Assembly: GCF_029906645.1 (NCBI RefSeq)
Contig: NZ_JARYGZ010000001.1
Location: 1,235,208 to 1,299,207, forward strand
Length of the DNA stretch: 64,000 nt
Direction of reading: 5' to 3'
From: Sphingomonas oryzagri
GTDB taxonomy: Bacteria > Pseudomonadota > Alphaproteobacteria > Sphingomonadales > Sphingomonadaceae
Every line of letters starts with the position of its first letter. Position 1 is the stretch's first letter. Positions 8,509 to 16,301 of this stretch are shown here, one piece after another. The notes beneath the pieces are model-generated. The model was not told the DNA's origin, searched no databases, and saw only the letters and a program-made list of their open reading frames with translations. The translations under genes were made by a program, and so were the position numbers.

Positions 8509-9240
8509 GTGCCCCTGGAAGCCGGCGCGGCGCCGTCACCCATTCCCGTCGAACTGATCGACACCGCTGACCTCCCCGATGGCGGCTACCTGCGGTTGCT
8601 GCAGCGAGGAAATGATTTCTCGATACGCTTCGGCTCCGAAGAGCTGATGGGCAATCGTGTCCGGCATTCCGAGGAAGCGCTGGCGACGCTTGGCTGCCGG
8701 CATCTTGCCGAGCACGGCGGGCGGGTGTTGATCGGCGGCCTGGGGATGGGGTTCACGCTGGGCGCCACGTTGAGCGCCCTCCCGCACGCCGCGACCATCA
8801 TCGTCGCCGAACTCGTGCCCAAGATCGTGACGTGGGCCGCCGGCCCGCTGGCGCACATCTTCGGGGCCAAGCTCGCCGATCCGCGTGTGTCGATCGAGAT
8901 GGCCGACGTCCATGACGTGATCGTCCGCGACGTCGGACAGTTCGACGCGATCCTGCTCGATGTCGACAACGGCCCGGACGGCCTCATCCATCTCGCGAAC
9001 GAACGGCTCTACTGCAACTGGGGCCTGCGTGCCGCTTATGCCGCCCTGACACCGGGAGGCGTTCTGGCCATCTGGTCGGCCTATCGCGACGAAGCCTTCG
9101 TCGAACGCCTGATGTCGGCCGGCTTCGACGTGGATGAGGTTGGCGTCGAGGCGTATCCGGGCGAGGAATATGGAGTTCACACCATCTGGCTCGCAACGAA
9201 GCGAGCGGTGGCCGTTTCATCGCAGGAACGCCGTTCCTAG
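8509..9240 (+). CDS. Spermidine-synthase-like methyltransferase
   Basis: A 243-residue Rossmann-fold protein of the SpeE/SAM-methyltransferase type. The nucleotide loop is LIGGLGMGFTLGATL (about 74-88) and a following strand carries ILLDVDNGPDGL (about 148-159). The N-terminal tetramerisation barrel of true spermidine synthases is short, so a polyamine product is uncertain. It starts with GTG ten bases after the small basic gene. No other polyamine gene is nearby. Confidence 0.78.
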   Translation: MPLEAGAAPSPIPVELIDTADLPDGGYLRLLQRGNDFSIRFGSEELMGNRVRHSEEALATLGCRHLAEHGGRVLIGGLGMGFTLGATLSALPHAATIIVAELVPKIVTWAAGPLAHIFGAKLADPRVSIEMADVHDVIVRDVGQFDAILLDVDNGPDGLIHLANERLYCNWGLRAAYAALTPGGVLAIWSAYRDEAFVERLMSAGFDVDEVGVEAYPGEEYGVHTIWLATKRAVAVSSQERRS

Positions 9241-9285
9241 CGTCGGCCCTTCGCCATTCCCCTCGCTTCGAAATGCGTCGTGGGG

Positions 9286-9553
9286 TCAGGGATGCGCGAA
9301 GCCGTGATCTGGATTTTCGCTGACTGAAACATCGCTCTGCACGGCGCAGGCCCTGCTCATCGGGCTTTTTTGCATTTGCAACCGCCTGGGCGCGAAGTTG
9401 CCGCGCTTCGCGGGATTCGGCCGCGAGGGCCTCCTTGGCCCATGCTGCTGCCGCACTGATAGACACCGATCTTACATTTTCGAGCGTCGTACCGGCGGCG
9501 CGCCGACGGTGAAGACTTTCCTGTGCGCGGCACAATGCCGATGATGGGGTCAT
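9286..9553 (-). pseudogene. Frameshifted small helical protein
   Basis: From an ATG at 9553 the translation runs MTPSSALCRAQESLHRRR, then TTLENVRSVSISAAAAWAKEA, like the intact small protein at 4527. After a run of six A residues (plus-strand T6 at 9366-9371) the sense appears to move to the next frame, which reads SVSENPDHGFAHP and stops at 9286-9288. Deleting one A restores a single frame of about 88 codons. Either the gene is broken, the base is a sequencing error, or transcript slippage makes the full protein. Confidence 0.5.
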
Positions 9554-9601
9554 GGGTACGGCCTTCCGGATATGGGAGAACAACGCGTCTCGCTGAATGG
9601 A

Positions 9602-9721
9602 TCAGCTCTTCGCAGGCAGTGGCACACCCTTCGTGGACGGGTTGGAAGCGTTCCGCTTGGGCGGGCCTTCCTTCTTCGGTTTGCGGATTTCCTTGTTACC
9701 CTTGCGATCGCTCTTTGCCAT
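9602..9721 (-). CDS. Very small lysine-rich protein
   Basis: A 39-residue peptide (MAKSDRKGNKEIRKPKKEG...) rich in Lys, Pro and Asn. The ATG at 9721 has GAGGAG eight bases upstream, which fixes the start although the frame is open to 9859. Short MAK-type basic proteins like this are common in alphaproteobacteria and have no known function. Confidence 0.65.
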   Translation of the reverse strand: MAKSDRKGNKEIRKPKKEGPPKRNASNPSTKGVPLPAKS

Positions 9722-9873
9722 ATTGGTGCTCCTCGAAGGCGTTCGAGCCGGGTGGCCAACGCTCTGATCCCATTCAGGAGCAGCTTCTCCGCCGCACGCG
9801 ACGGGCATGTTTTTGATACGATCGCCGACAACCCCGGGTCGAAATGACACCCGAAGCATTCAGCCATCTCGGT

Positions 9874-10065
9874 TCAGTCGCGGGTCCGGGCGGCGCGACG
9901 CGCCGCCTTTTCCGCTTCCAATTTCGATTGGATTCGCCACCGGCCACCCGGAGGCTTGATCATCGCCCTGCCACAACCGGCGCATGTGGTCACGAACCGC
10001 CCATAATCCCAATGGCTGTGCAGGAGATCCGCGGAATGCAAACCGAGGAGGCGATGAAGGATCAC
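9874..10065 (-). CDS. Small CxxC protein, possible zinc ribbon half
   Basis: A 63-residue protein with a GTG start. It holds one CAGC knuckle (VTTCAGCGRAMIKP) followed by a basic helical tail (KLEAEKAARRAARTRD). One CxxC pair is half of a zinc ribbon, so it may bind metal as a dimer. A competing frame on the same strand shows no motif. Function unknown. Confidence 0.5.
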   Translation of the reverse strand: MILHRLLGLHSADLLHSHWDYGRFVTTCAGCGRAMIKPPGGRWRIQSKLEAEKAARRAARTRD

Positions 10066-10136
10066 AGGATCGTTCCCTCACTCGTGATGCGCGACTAGCA
10101 CGCGGCAATCATGCACCGGCGAAATCCGTCCGTCAG

Positions 10137-10349
10137 TCATGCAACGAGCGTCGCCAAGTCCGCAATCGAGCCTGCCGACCTCATGGGAATCCCGGCCGGA
10201 TAGGGACGATGCGGGAAACCGGCGGCATTCAATCTTGCACCATAGCCTCGTGCCAGCCCTTCATGGGCGAGGCGCGAGGGCATGCACGCGGCACTGGCGG
10301 CATTCGCCAGCGAAACCTGCTCGCGATGGAGCAGTTCATTGATATCCAT
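10137..10349 (-). CDS. Small hypothetical protein
   Basis: A 70-residue protein starting MDINELLHREQVSLANA and continuing AHEGLARGYGARL. This resembles a short alphaproteobacterial family of unknown function with an LLHxxQVSL opening and an H-GLAxxYA helix. GAGG lies eight bases before the ATG. The C-terminal third looks degraded or variable. Confidence 0.6.
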   Translation of the reverse strand: MDINELLHREQVSLANAASAACMPSRLAHEGLARGYGARLNAAGFPHRPYPAGIPMRSAGSIADLATLVA

Positions 10350-10644
10350 GTCGGACCTCGTCGTTGAGCGCGGGCGCTGCTTGTCCCGCTGTCACGAGGA
10401 TGCTGGAGAAAACTCCGTGATGATCTTCATTTAGCACAGTCCGAACGGGACGTCGTTGTTAATCGTAGACGCCATGATTATAGCTGAGTCTCGGCATTTT
10501 TTGTCGCCATTGCGATAGTCGGACGCCGATAGCTGATGTAATGTCACCGCATCGCTGACCGACTCCTTGCAGGCATTCAGCGACCGAGAGACGTGATCTT
10601 GTGCTCCCGCTTGCCAGAGGGAGCTGCGCATGCATGATCCAACG

Positions 10645-10785
10645 ATGGCAACAGTCTACGTGAGCGGTAATGGGGCACCACTGCGAATGATCCGGCGCGC
10701 CGACCGAGCCGGCGATACGAAGGCCTTTCTACATTTTGTCCGTGAAGGTCGGGCTGCTGACGGAAGCGCAGAAGCTCATGCCTGA
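10645..10785 (+). CDS. Possible small upstream ORF coupled to the next gene
   Basis: A 46-codon frame from ATG 10645 to TGA 10783-10785 (MATVYVSGNGAPLRMIRRAD...). The best start of the next gene, ATG 10778, lies inside its last codons (ATGCCTGA), so translation could be coupled. The ribosome binding site is weak and the peptide is not recognised; it may be a leader or a chance frame. The 295 bases before it (10350-10644) show no gene. Confidence 0.35.
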   Translation: MATVYVSGNGAPLRMIRRADRAGDTKAFLHFVREGRAADGSAEAHA

Positions 10786-11008
10786 ACGGAACGATCGCAC
10801 GCACATCCTCCAGAGCTGGCATGAATGGGAACTAGGCGGTCGAGAGCGCCGCATCGTGCTCGTCGTAGAAACCGATTTGGAGATGCGGCCGGAGGCAGAC
10901 GCGTTCGACGCCGATTTGATGGAGGAAGTGCGGCAAGCAGCACTGGCCGAAATGGCCGCATCGCCATGCGCCATTCATCTGGTCAGGATCGTTCCCCGTC
11001 GGGACTGA
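10778..11008 (+). CDS. Small hypothetical protein
   Basis: A 76-residue acidic protein (MPERNDRTHILQSWHEWELGG...) with a likely strand (RRIVLVVETDLE), helix, strand arrangement. The frame extends upstream to TTG 10736 and GTG 10742; ATG 10778 was chosen because it overlaps the end of the upstream frame. No family was recognised. It is the last plausible gene before a long non-coding, AT-richer gap. Confidence 0.5.
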   Translation: MPERNDRTHILQSWHEWELGGRERRIVLVVETDLEMRPEADAFDADLMEEVRQAALAEMAASPCAIHLVRIVPRRD

Positions 11009-11726
11009 TCAAGTACGGGAGCTCATACATTGATGATTGAGCGGTCCGAACAGATCTTTATATGTTTGACCGCTCCAGCTCTTCGAGAGTGGTAGTGCCC
11101 GAATTCGCGTTCTTGCCATGGCCAATCTGGCCGTAGGAGGAGACGAACGATGGGTACTTCAGAATACGATCCCGGTGCAGACCACTGGCAAGCTTGGAAC
11201 GCGGGGCGCAGGTGTCGTGGTCAGCATTTTTCTTAAATCTAATTCCGGCAATCCCGCACGGAGAAAAATATTTTTGTCATATGCGCCCATTTCGGATCGA
11301 TGCGATATTTTTCGATGATGATTAGTTATCCGTGATGCTCTATAGCCGCGACCCGAGCCAAATTAGAGCACTAAGGATAACCGGAGATTTTTGACAATTA
11401 TCGAGAAATATGGAATAGGTTTTCTAGATTGATCCATAGTGATCTATTCTTTGGTTCGAGTCCCGTAGGGGTCACCAAGCAGGCCACCGAGGGTCGCCTG
11501 CTGACGCCTTTGCGGACCATGCCCCGACCATGGCGATGCAGGCCTTGATGGTGTCGACATCGGTTTCCTGCTGTTAGCGAGAATTCCCTGGCTTCCTCAC
11601 CGCCCATCGGCCGAGGGTGGCTATGGACTTCAAGATGGCGGCGATGTTGAGCCTCACCTTCCGTGCCGTCATGGCTGGCGCCACCCACGCGATCGAGGTT
11701 GCTGCGGATCGGTGCCCCGGACATGT
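11009..11726. other. AT-richer non-coding junction
   Basis: About 720 bases without a convincing gene, between the small-protein region and the metal island. The part from 11200 to 11450 is clearly richer in A and T than the chromosome around it. A tRNA 3' end lies at 11453-11477. From 11480 to 11726 the DNA is GC-rich again but all frames are broken, so it may be the remains of a decayed mobile gene. Confidence 0.6.
11453..11477 (+). other. tRNA 3'-end fragment (likely att scar)
   Basis: The bases GGTTCGAGTCCC, GTAGGGGTC and ACCA form the T loop, 3' T stem, 3' acceptor strand, discriminator and CCA of a tRNA. No D arm, anticodon arm or matching 5' acceptor strand lies upstream, where the DNA is AT-rich. 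Integrases that use tRNA 3' ends leave just such a copy at the far end of an inserted element. The matching 5' acceptor strand would read GACCCCT. Confidence 0.65.
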
Positions 11727-12656
11727 CTAACCGCCCGCGGGCGGCGAAAGGGTCCCGAACCAAGCCACCAAGCCCAGGATCGTCGTCAGCATCGCCGTTT
11801 CGGTCAGCAGGCTGACACGTAGTCGGGACAGTGACCGTGCGGCGTCGCCGCTTTCCTTCAGAACCCGTTCCAGAGCTGGGGTCAGGCGATACCGGTTCAA
11901 AGCCGCCAGCACGATCATGCAACCAAAGGCGGCAAGCTTCACCAGCAACAACCGGCCATAAGGATCGGCCATAAGACTGGCGATATGGTCGATGCCGATG
12001 AGGAACCATGTATTGATGAGGCCGGTTACGACCAGCGTCGCCACGATCAACGTGCCGAGCCCGGAAAAACCTCCGAGCGCCCGTTCGCACAACGCGGCAT
12101 GACCATGGCTCGCGTCATTCGGCGACCGCAGCAACAGCCAGCTCAGGCCGACCAAAGCCCCCGTCCATACTCCCGCCGCCCAGAGATGCGCGAGATCGGC
12201 CACCAGAGGCGTCCACCCCGCCGCGCCCTCATCGGAAGCGCCGTGACCGAACCATGCCATCGTCGCCAGTGCGACGCCGCCGCCCGCAGCCGACACCATG
12301 CGGGAAGCGCCGGGCGCTCGCCTTGTCAGGATCAAAGCCATGAGGATGACGAGAAGCGCTCCCACGCGAACTTTCCAGGCGCGGCCCATCGCTCCGCCAT
12401 CCAGAAGCATGGAGATTGTCGCACGGTCCACCGCTGTGAGCGCGGTCCCCGACATCGAGGCCGCGAGCGCGATCAGCTGGAAGACGGACAGGATCATGGC
12501 CAGCAGCGTTGCGATGCCGACGATCCATGCCCACGGGCCCGGCGGCGATCGCCGACCATCCCGCCAGGCCCAAAAAACGAAGCAAGGCAGGCCGAACGTG
12601 ATCGCGAGCGTGAGGTAAAGGCCCAGGCGCGCGGCGATCACGGCCACATCCGTCAT
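11727..12656 (-). CDS. copD: Copper resistance membrane protein CopD
   Basis: A 309-residue inner-membrane protein with about eight hydrophobic segments, matching the CopD/PcoD family that takes copper into the cytoplasm together with periplasmic CopC. Family features include the HLWAAGVWTGALVGLSWL segment (about 178-195) and HGHAALCERALGGFS. It starts three bases after copC ends on the same strand, so the two form an operon. Its 3' end borders the tRNA-scar region. Confidence 0.88.
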   Translation of the reverse strand: MTDVAVIAARLGLYLTLAITFGLPCFVFWAWRDGRRSPPGPWAWIVGIATLLAMILSVFQLIALAASMSGTALTAVDRATISMLLDGGAMGRAWKVRVGALLVILMALILTRRAPGASRMVSAAGGGVALATMAWFGHGASDEGAAGWTPLVADLAHLWAAGVWTGALVGLSWLLLRSPNDASHGHAALCERALGGFSGLGTLIVATLVVTGLINTWFLIGIDHIASLMADPYGRLLLVKLAAFGCMIVLAALNRYRLTPALERVLKESGDAARSLSRLRVSLLTETAMLTTILGLVAWFGTLSPPAGG

Positions 12657-12659
12657 CTC

Positions 12660-13034
12660 TCAGCGCACCGTAAAGGCGTAGGCGGCCTGGACGCGATGGG
12701 TGTCGGTCGAGACGACGTGATAACGCACTTCGTAGGATCCCGCCGAGAGCGGCTTGTCCGGCGTGCCGGTGAGGGTCAGGCCATCCGGCGAAACGGCGCT
12801 GTGAAGCGCGACCTGCATTGGTTGAGCCATCTTCATGCCCGGCATGGACGTCATGACGAGATCGACCCCGGAGAAGGCCGGCATCAGCCTCTCGGAGAAA
12901 TGCAGCTCGATGCGACGGACCTTGGTATCCGTCGATTGCGCGGCGGGGATCGTCGAGAGCAGCTTCGGGTGGGCTTGGGCCGCTGTCGTGAAGGCCAGTG
13001 CGGCGAGGCATGTTGCGGCGAGTTTACGGTACAT
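12660..13034 (-). CDS. copC: Periplasmic copper-binding protein CopC
   Basis: A 124-residue CopC-type protein with a signal peptide ending AQA before HPKLL, so the mature protein starts with the copper-binding histidine. A Met-rich loop (MTSMPGMKMAQPM) could carry a Cu(I) site, and STDTHRVQAAYAFTVR closes the domain. Of several in-frame ATGs the one at 13034 has GGAG six bases upstream. The gene is divergent from the cnrYXH-like operon, with 127 bases between them. Confidence 0.9.
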   Translation of the reverse strand: MYRKLAATCLAALAFTTAAQAHPKLLSTIPAAQSTDTKVRRIELHFSERLMPAFSGVDLVMTSMPGMKMAQPMQVALHSAVSPDGLTLTGTPDKPLSAGSYEVRYHVVSTDTHRVQAAYAFTVR

Positions 13035-13071
13035 CGACATCTCCATCGGACGGCTGATCCCACAAAAGGGA

Positions 13072-13096
13072 TACGCCGCCGCTCGGTCCAACCCTG
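13072..13096 (-). promoter_or_regulatory. Weaker match to the ECF motif before copC
   Basis: Read on the minus strand, CAGGGTTG is followed by 13 bases and then CGTA, 37 bases from the copC start. It keeps the spacing of the two plus-strand motifs at 13110 and 14470 but matches only five of eight positions in the upstream box. The sigma factor may therefore read copCD too. Confidence 0.35.
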
Positions 13097-13109
13097 CAAA
13101 AATCTCTGC

Positions 13110-13134
13110 GAGGGGTAGGATTGACCGATGCGTA
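13110..13134 (+). promoter_or_regulatory. Predicted ECF promoter of the cnrYXH-like operon
   Basis: GAGGGGTA, 13 bases, CGTA. The same two boxes at the same spacing recur before copA at 14470-14494. It lies 27 bases before the first ATG of the anti-sigma gene. Shared boxes before a sigma operon and its neighbour usually mark autoregulation by that sigma factor. Confidence 0.65.
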
Positions 13135-13161
13135 GTTCAGGGATGAGACGAAAAGGCGCAG

Positions 13162-13443
13162 ATGATGGACGATCTTGACGAGTTGCTGGACCGACTGGCC
13201 CGATCCTCGACCCACCCCGGCCTCGATGCGCTCGATCGAACCGTGTTCGCCGGCATCGATGCTGTGCGGCTCGCACGCAGGGCGAATCGGTTGCTCGCAC
13301 TGGCATCTGCTGCTGCTGCCCTCGTGATGGGCATCGCCGGTGCCACTATGCCGTCGGCTGCGGCGCAGGCCGCGACGTCGCTTTCGCCCTTTGGACCGGC
13401 GGCCCCCCTGGCGCCATCGACCTTGCTCGGAACCGACCAGTGA
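13162..13443 (+). CDS. CnrY-like membrane anti-sigma factor
   Basis: A 93-residue protein with an acidic cytoplasmic N-terminus (residues 1-42, MMDDLDELLDRLA), one membrane segment (about 43-65) and a short Ala/Pro-rich periplasmic tail. CnrY of Cupriavidus has about 95 residues and the same build; its N-terminal helix grips the sigma factor CnrH. The call rests on size, topology and gene order (Y, X, H) rather than strong sequence identity. It overlaps the next gene by four bases (GTGA). Confidence 0.65.
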   Translation: MMDDLDELLDRLARSSTHPGLDALDRTVFAGIDAVRLARRANRLLALASAAAALVMGIAGATMPSAAAQAATSLSPFGPAAPLAPSTLLGTDQ

Positions 13444-13880
13444 CCGGTATCCGCCAGATCCTTCTGACGGCGTTGATCGCATTCGTCGCCGCGATCGGCG
13501 GCGTACTGATCGGTCGCGCGATAATCCCTCCCAGGCCGGCGCCGAGCGCGGAACTTCACACATTGCTCCACCATCATCTCGATCTCGATGCGGACCAGCA
13601 GGTAAAGCTGGACCGGATCGAGACCCGTTTCAGCGCTCGCCGGGCCGCGCTCGAAGCGGAATTGCACAACGACAATGCGAGGCTCGCGACGGCGATCGAA
13701 GCCGAGCATGGGGACGGGCCGCAGGTTACCGCCGCCGTCGATCGATCCCACCAAGCGATGGGGCAGCTGCAGAAGGCGACTTTGTCCCATATCTTTGCCA
13801 TGCGACAGATCCTGCGCCCCGATCAGGCGGCCAAATTCGACGCAGCCGTGACGCACGCGCTGACCGCCGACACACGGTGA
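13440..13880 (+). CDS. CnrX-like periplasmic metal sensor
   Basis: A 146-residue protein anchored by one N-terminal membrane segment (about 7-27), with a helical-hairpin periplasmic domain of the CnrX/ZraP type. His40, His44, Glu61, His117 and Met121 stand exactly two positions before the Co/Ni ligands of CnrX as I remember them (His42, His46, Glu63, His119, Met123). Metal binding would release the sigma factor through the CnrY-like protein. The GTG start overlaps the preceding stop, and the end overlaps the sigma gene (GTGA). Confidence 0.8.
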   Translation: MTGIRQILLTALIAFVAAIGGVLIGRAIIPPRPAPSAELHTLLHHHLDLDADQQVKLDRIETRFSARRAALEAELHNDNARLATAIEAEHGDGPQVTAAVDRSHQAMGQLQKATLSHIFAMRQILRPDQAAKFDAAVTHALTADTR

Positions 13881-14461
13881 CGCCCGCATCAGGCGATCTC
13901 GACGATGCCGCGCTCGCGGCGCTCGCACTGACCGGCCGGCAGGATGCGTTTGCCCGGATCATGCGCCGGCATCGTGAGCCGATCTTCCGGCTGATACGCG
14001 GCCATATCGGCGACGCCGACGAGGCGCTCGATCTCACGCAGGAGACGTTCGTGGCAGCCTATGCGGCATTGGACCGTTTCGATGTCGCACGCCCCATGCG
14101 CGCATGGCTTGCGCGGATAGCAATCAACAAGTGCCGGGATTGGGGGCGGAGGCGCACCGTCCGGCGATTGTTTCGCCAAGCCGAGCCTATCGATGTCGGC
14201 GCGATCCAGGTCGCGGACGATGCGCCAGGCCCCTGGGCCATCGCTCGGAGCCGTGATGATTTGCGGGTCCTCGCCACGGCGATCGCCACCCTGCCCGCCT
14301 CGATCAAGGAACCGTTGCTCCTCCAGGTTTTCGAGGAGTTGACGCAGGCGGAAATCGGCCGGACACTCGGGATCAGCGAGAAAGCCGTCGAAACCCGGAT
14401 CCGGCGAGCGCGCATGATGCTTGCCGAGCGGCTGCGTGAGGCGAGATCCAAGAAGAAATGA
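13877..14461 (+). CDS. ECF sigma factor, CnrH-like
   Basis: A 194-residue group IV sigma factor. Region 2 covers about residues 20-85 (DALDLTQETFVAAYAALDRFD, split by family positions, then WLARIAINKCRDWGRR) and region 4 about 130-185 (ELTQAEIGRTLGISEKAVETRIRRA, the helix-turn-helix). The GTG start overlaps the sensor stop codon. Gene order anti-sigma, sensor, sigma matches cnrYXH. The likely targets are its own operon and copAB. Confidence 0.88.
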   Translation: MTPASGDLDDAALAALALTGRQDAFARIMRRHREPIFRLIRGHIGDADEALDLTQETFVAAYAALDRFDVARPMRAWLARIAINKCRDWGRRRTVRRLFRQAEPIDVGAIQVADDAPGPWAIARSRDDLRVLATAIATLPASIKEPLLLQVFEELTQAEIGRTLGISEKAVETRIRRARMMLAERLREARSKKK

Positions 14462-14469
14462 GATCGCCC

Positions 14470-14494
14470 GAGGGGTATGGCGCGTGACCGCGTA
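14470..14494 (+). promoter_or_regulatory. Predicted ECF promoter of copAB
   Basis: GAGGGGTA, 13 bases, CGTA, identical in both boxes and in spacing to the motif at 13110. It starts eight bases after the sigma gene stop and 34 bases separate it from the copA ATG. Confidence 0.65.
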
Positions 14495-14528
14495 TTCCAG
14501 AACGAGAAGCGGACAACAGGGTCAATCG

Positions 14529-16301
14529 ATGGATCATATGCTGGATCGTCGCCAGCTCCTGCGCGGCGCAACCTGGCTCGGCGGCGCTGCCGGCCTCGCA
14601 GCGTGGATGCCCGCCTGGGCGCAATCCGTGTCCGCCGGTATCGCCACGCCACTGCCAACCGTCACGGGCGAGGAGATCACCCTGCGGATCGCGCGTCAGG
14701 CGATGATGATCGACGGCAGGCCCAGCCGCGCGATCGGGATCAACGGAAGCGTGCCGGCACCGCTCATCCGTCTGCGCGAAGGCCAGAATGTCCGCCTCAA
14801 GGTCATCAACGATCTCGATGTCGACAGCTCGGTGCACTGGCACGGCCTGCTCGTGCCCGCGCAATTCGACGGTGTTCCCGGCATCTCTTTCCCCGGCATC
14901 AAGCCCCGCTCGACCTTTCTTTATGAGTTCCCGATCCGCCAGTCGGGCACCTACTGGTATCACAGCCATTCGGGTTTTCAGGAACAACTCGGCCTTTATG
15001 GCCCCATCCTGATCGATCCCGCCGATCACGATCCGGTCCACTCGGATCGTGATCACGTCGTGGTGCTATCGGATCACAGCCAGCAAAGCCCCGAGTTGAT
15101 ATTCCACCGCATGAAGGTCGATCCCGGCTACTACAACCGCCAGCAACAGACGCTGGCCGGCTTGCTCTCGGGCAAGGATCAGCCGCTCAAGGACCGCCTG
15201 TCGTGGGGCGGAATGCGGATGGATCCGACCGACATCGCCGACGGTACCGGTCAGGCCTACACCTATCTCGCCAACGGCCATGGCCCACGCGACAATTGGA
15301 CGGCGCTGTTTACTCCCGGCGAGCGCGTTCGGTTGCGGATTATCAATGCCTCGTCGATGACGACCTTCAACGTGCGCATCCCCGGCCTGCCGATGACGAT
15401 CGTACAGGCGGACGGGCAGAATATCCGTCCGGTAGAGACGGACGAATTCCAGATCGGTGTCGCGGAGACGTTCGATGCGATCGTCACGCCGCCCGATGAT
15501 CGGGCCTATACGCTGGTCGGCGAAAGCGTCGATCGATCCGGACTCGCCCGCGCGACACTGGCACCGCGTGCCGGCATGGTGGCACCGGTTCCGCCTTTGC
15601 GCCCGCGTCCGCTCGCTACCATGAGGGACATGGGCATGGGTGACATGGCGATGTCGGGCGGCGGCATGGACCATGGCGGGATGCAGGGCATGGAGCATGG
15701 CACGATGACTGCCATGCCGGGCATGGACTCGGGCGCCATGGGATCGATGAAGATGCGGGACTTCGGCAACGCGCCGGAGATCAAGCGCGGCCCCGGCGTT
15801 CAGGGCATCGCACCTATGCCGGTCGATCGAACGGGCGAACCTGGACAGGGACTGGGCGACGTCGGTCATAGGGTGCTGGTCTATCGCGATCTCGTCGCCC
15901 TCGAGCGGAACCCCGACGTCCGAGCGCCGTCGCGCAGTCTCGACATCCACCTTACCGGCAATATGGAACGGTTCATGTGGTCGTTCGATGGCGTGAAGAT
16001 GTCGGACACGATGGAACCGATCCCCTTCGTCGCAGGCGAGCGCGTCCGCGTCACGCTCATCAACGACACGATGATGGGACACCCTATCCACCTGCATGGC
16101 CATTTCTTCGAGCTGGTCACCGGTCACGCCGATCATGGCCCGCGCAAGCATACCGTGCTCGTCCAGCCCGGCGGCAAGGTCAGCTTCGACCTGACGGCCG
16201 ACGCGATCGGCGACTGGGCCTTCCACTGCCATCTGCTCTATCACATGGCGGCGGGCATGATGCGCGTCGTCAGCGTGCGGCCGAGGGGAGAGACGGCATG
16301 A
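14529..16301 (+). CDS. copA: Multicopper oxidase CopA/PcoA
   Basis: A 590-residue periplasmic multicopper oxidase thought to oxidise Cu(I) to the less toxic Cu(II). It is exported folded through Tat, as shown by DRRQLLRGATW at the N-terminus. Copper ligands are visible in HWHGLLVP, YWYHSHSG, HPIHLHGHFFEL and HCHLLYHMAAGMM, covering the T1 and trinuclear sites. A Met-rich insert (about residues 362-415, with repeats like MGMGDMAM and MDHGGMQGM) probably recruits copper. AGGG lies seven bases before the start. copB overlaps its stop codon. Confidence 0.95.
   Translation: MDHMLDRRQLLRGATWLGGAAGLAAWMPAWAQSVSAGIATPLPTVTGEEITLRIARQAMMIDGRPSRAIGINGSVPAPLIRLREGQNVRLKVINDLDVDSSVHWHGLLVPAQFDGVPGISFPGIKPRSTFLYEFPIRQSGTYWYHSHSGFQEQLGLYGPILIDPADHDPVHSDRDHVVVLSDHSQQSPELIFHRMKVDPGYYNRQQQTLAGLLSGKDQPLKDRLSWGGMRMDPTDIADGTGQAYTYLANGHGPRDNWTALFTPGERVRLRIINASSMTTFNVRIPGLPMTIVQADGQNIRPVETDEFQIGVAETFDAIVTPPDDRAYTLVGESVDRSGLARATLAPRAGMVAPVPPLRPRPLATMRDMGMGDMAMSGGGMDHGGMQGMEHGTMTAMPGMDSGAMGSMKMRDFGNAPEIKRGPGVQGIAPMPVDRTGEPGQGLGDVGHRVLVYRDLVALERNPDVRAPSRSLDIHLTGNMERFMWSFDGVKMSDTMEPIPFVAGERVRVTLINDTMMGHPIHLHGHFFELVTGHADHGPRKHTVLVQPGGKVSFDLTADAIGDWAFHCHLLYHMAAGMMRVVSVRPRGETA

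Noticed and set aside
9360-9380. Programmed -1 frameshift at A-AAA-AAG
   Set aside because: The -1 frame reaches a TGA after two codons, while the sense continuation lies in the +1 frame.
3600-11000. General-stress (EcfG-type, GGAAC-N16/17-CGTT) promoters before the small genes
   Set aside because: I looked by eye for the two boxes at the right spacing and found none that fit; a matrix search would be needed to exclude them.
11404-11477. A complete tRNA gene
   Set aside because: Only the T loop, 3' stem strands and CCA are present; no D arm, anticodon arm or matching 5' acceptor strand lies upstream.
11398-12090. A 230-codon minus-strand frame reading PTGLEP near its end
   Set aside because: The PTGLEP string is the classic translation of an antisense tRNA 3' end, and the upstream part is the shadow of copD.
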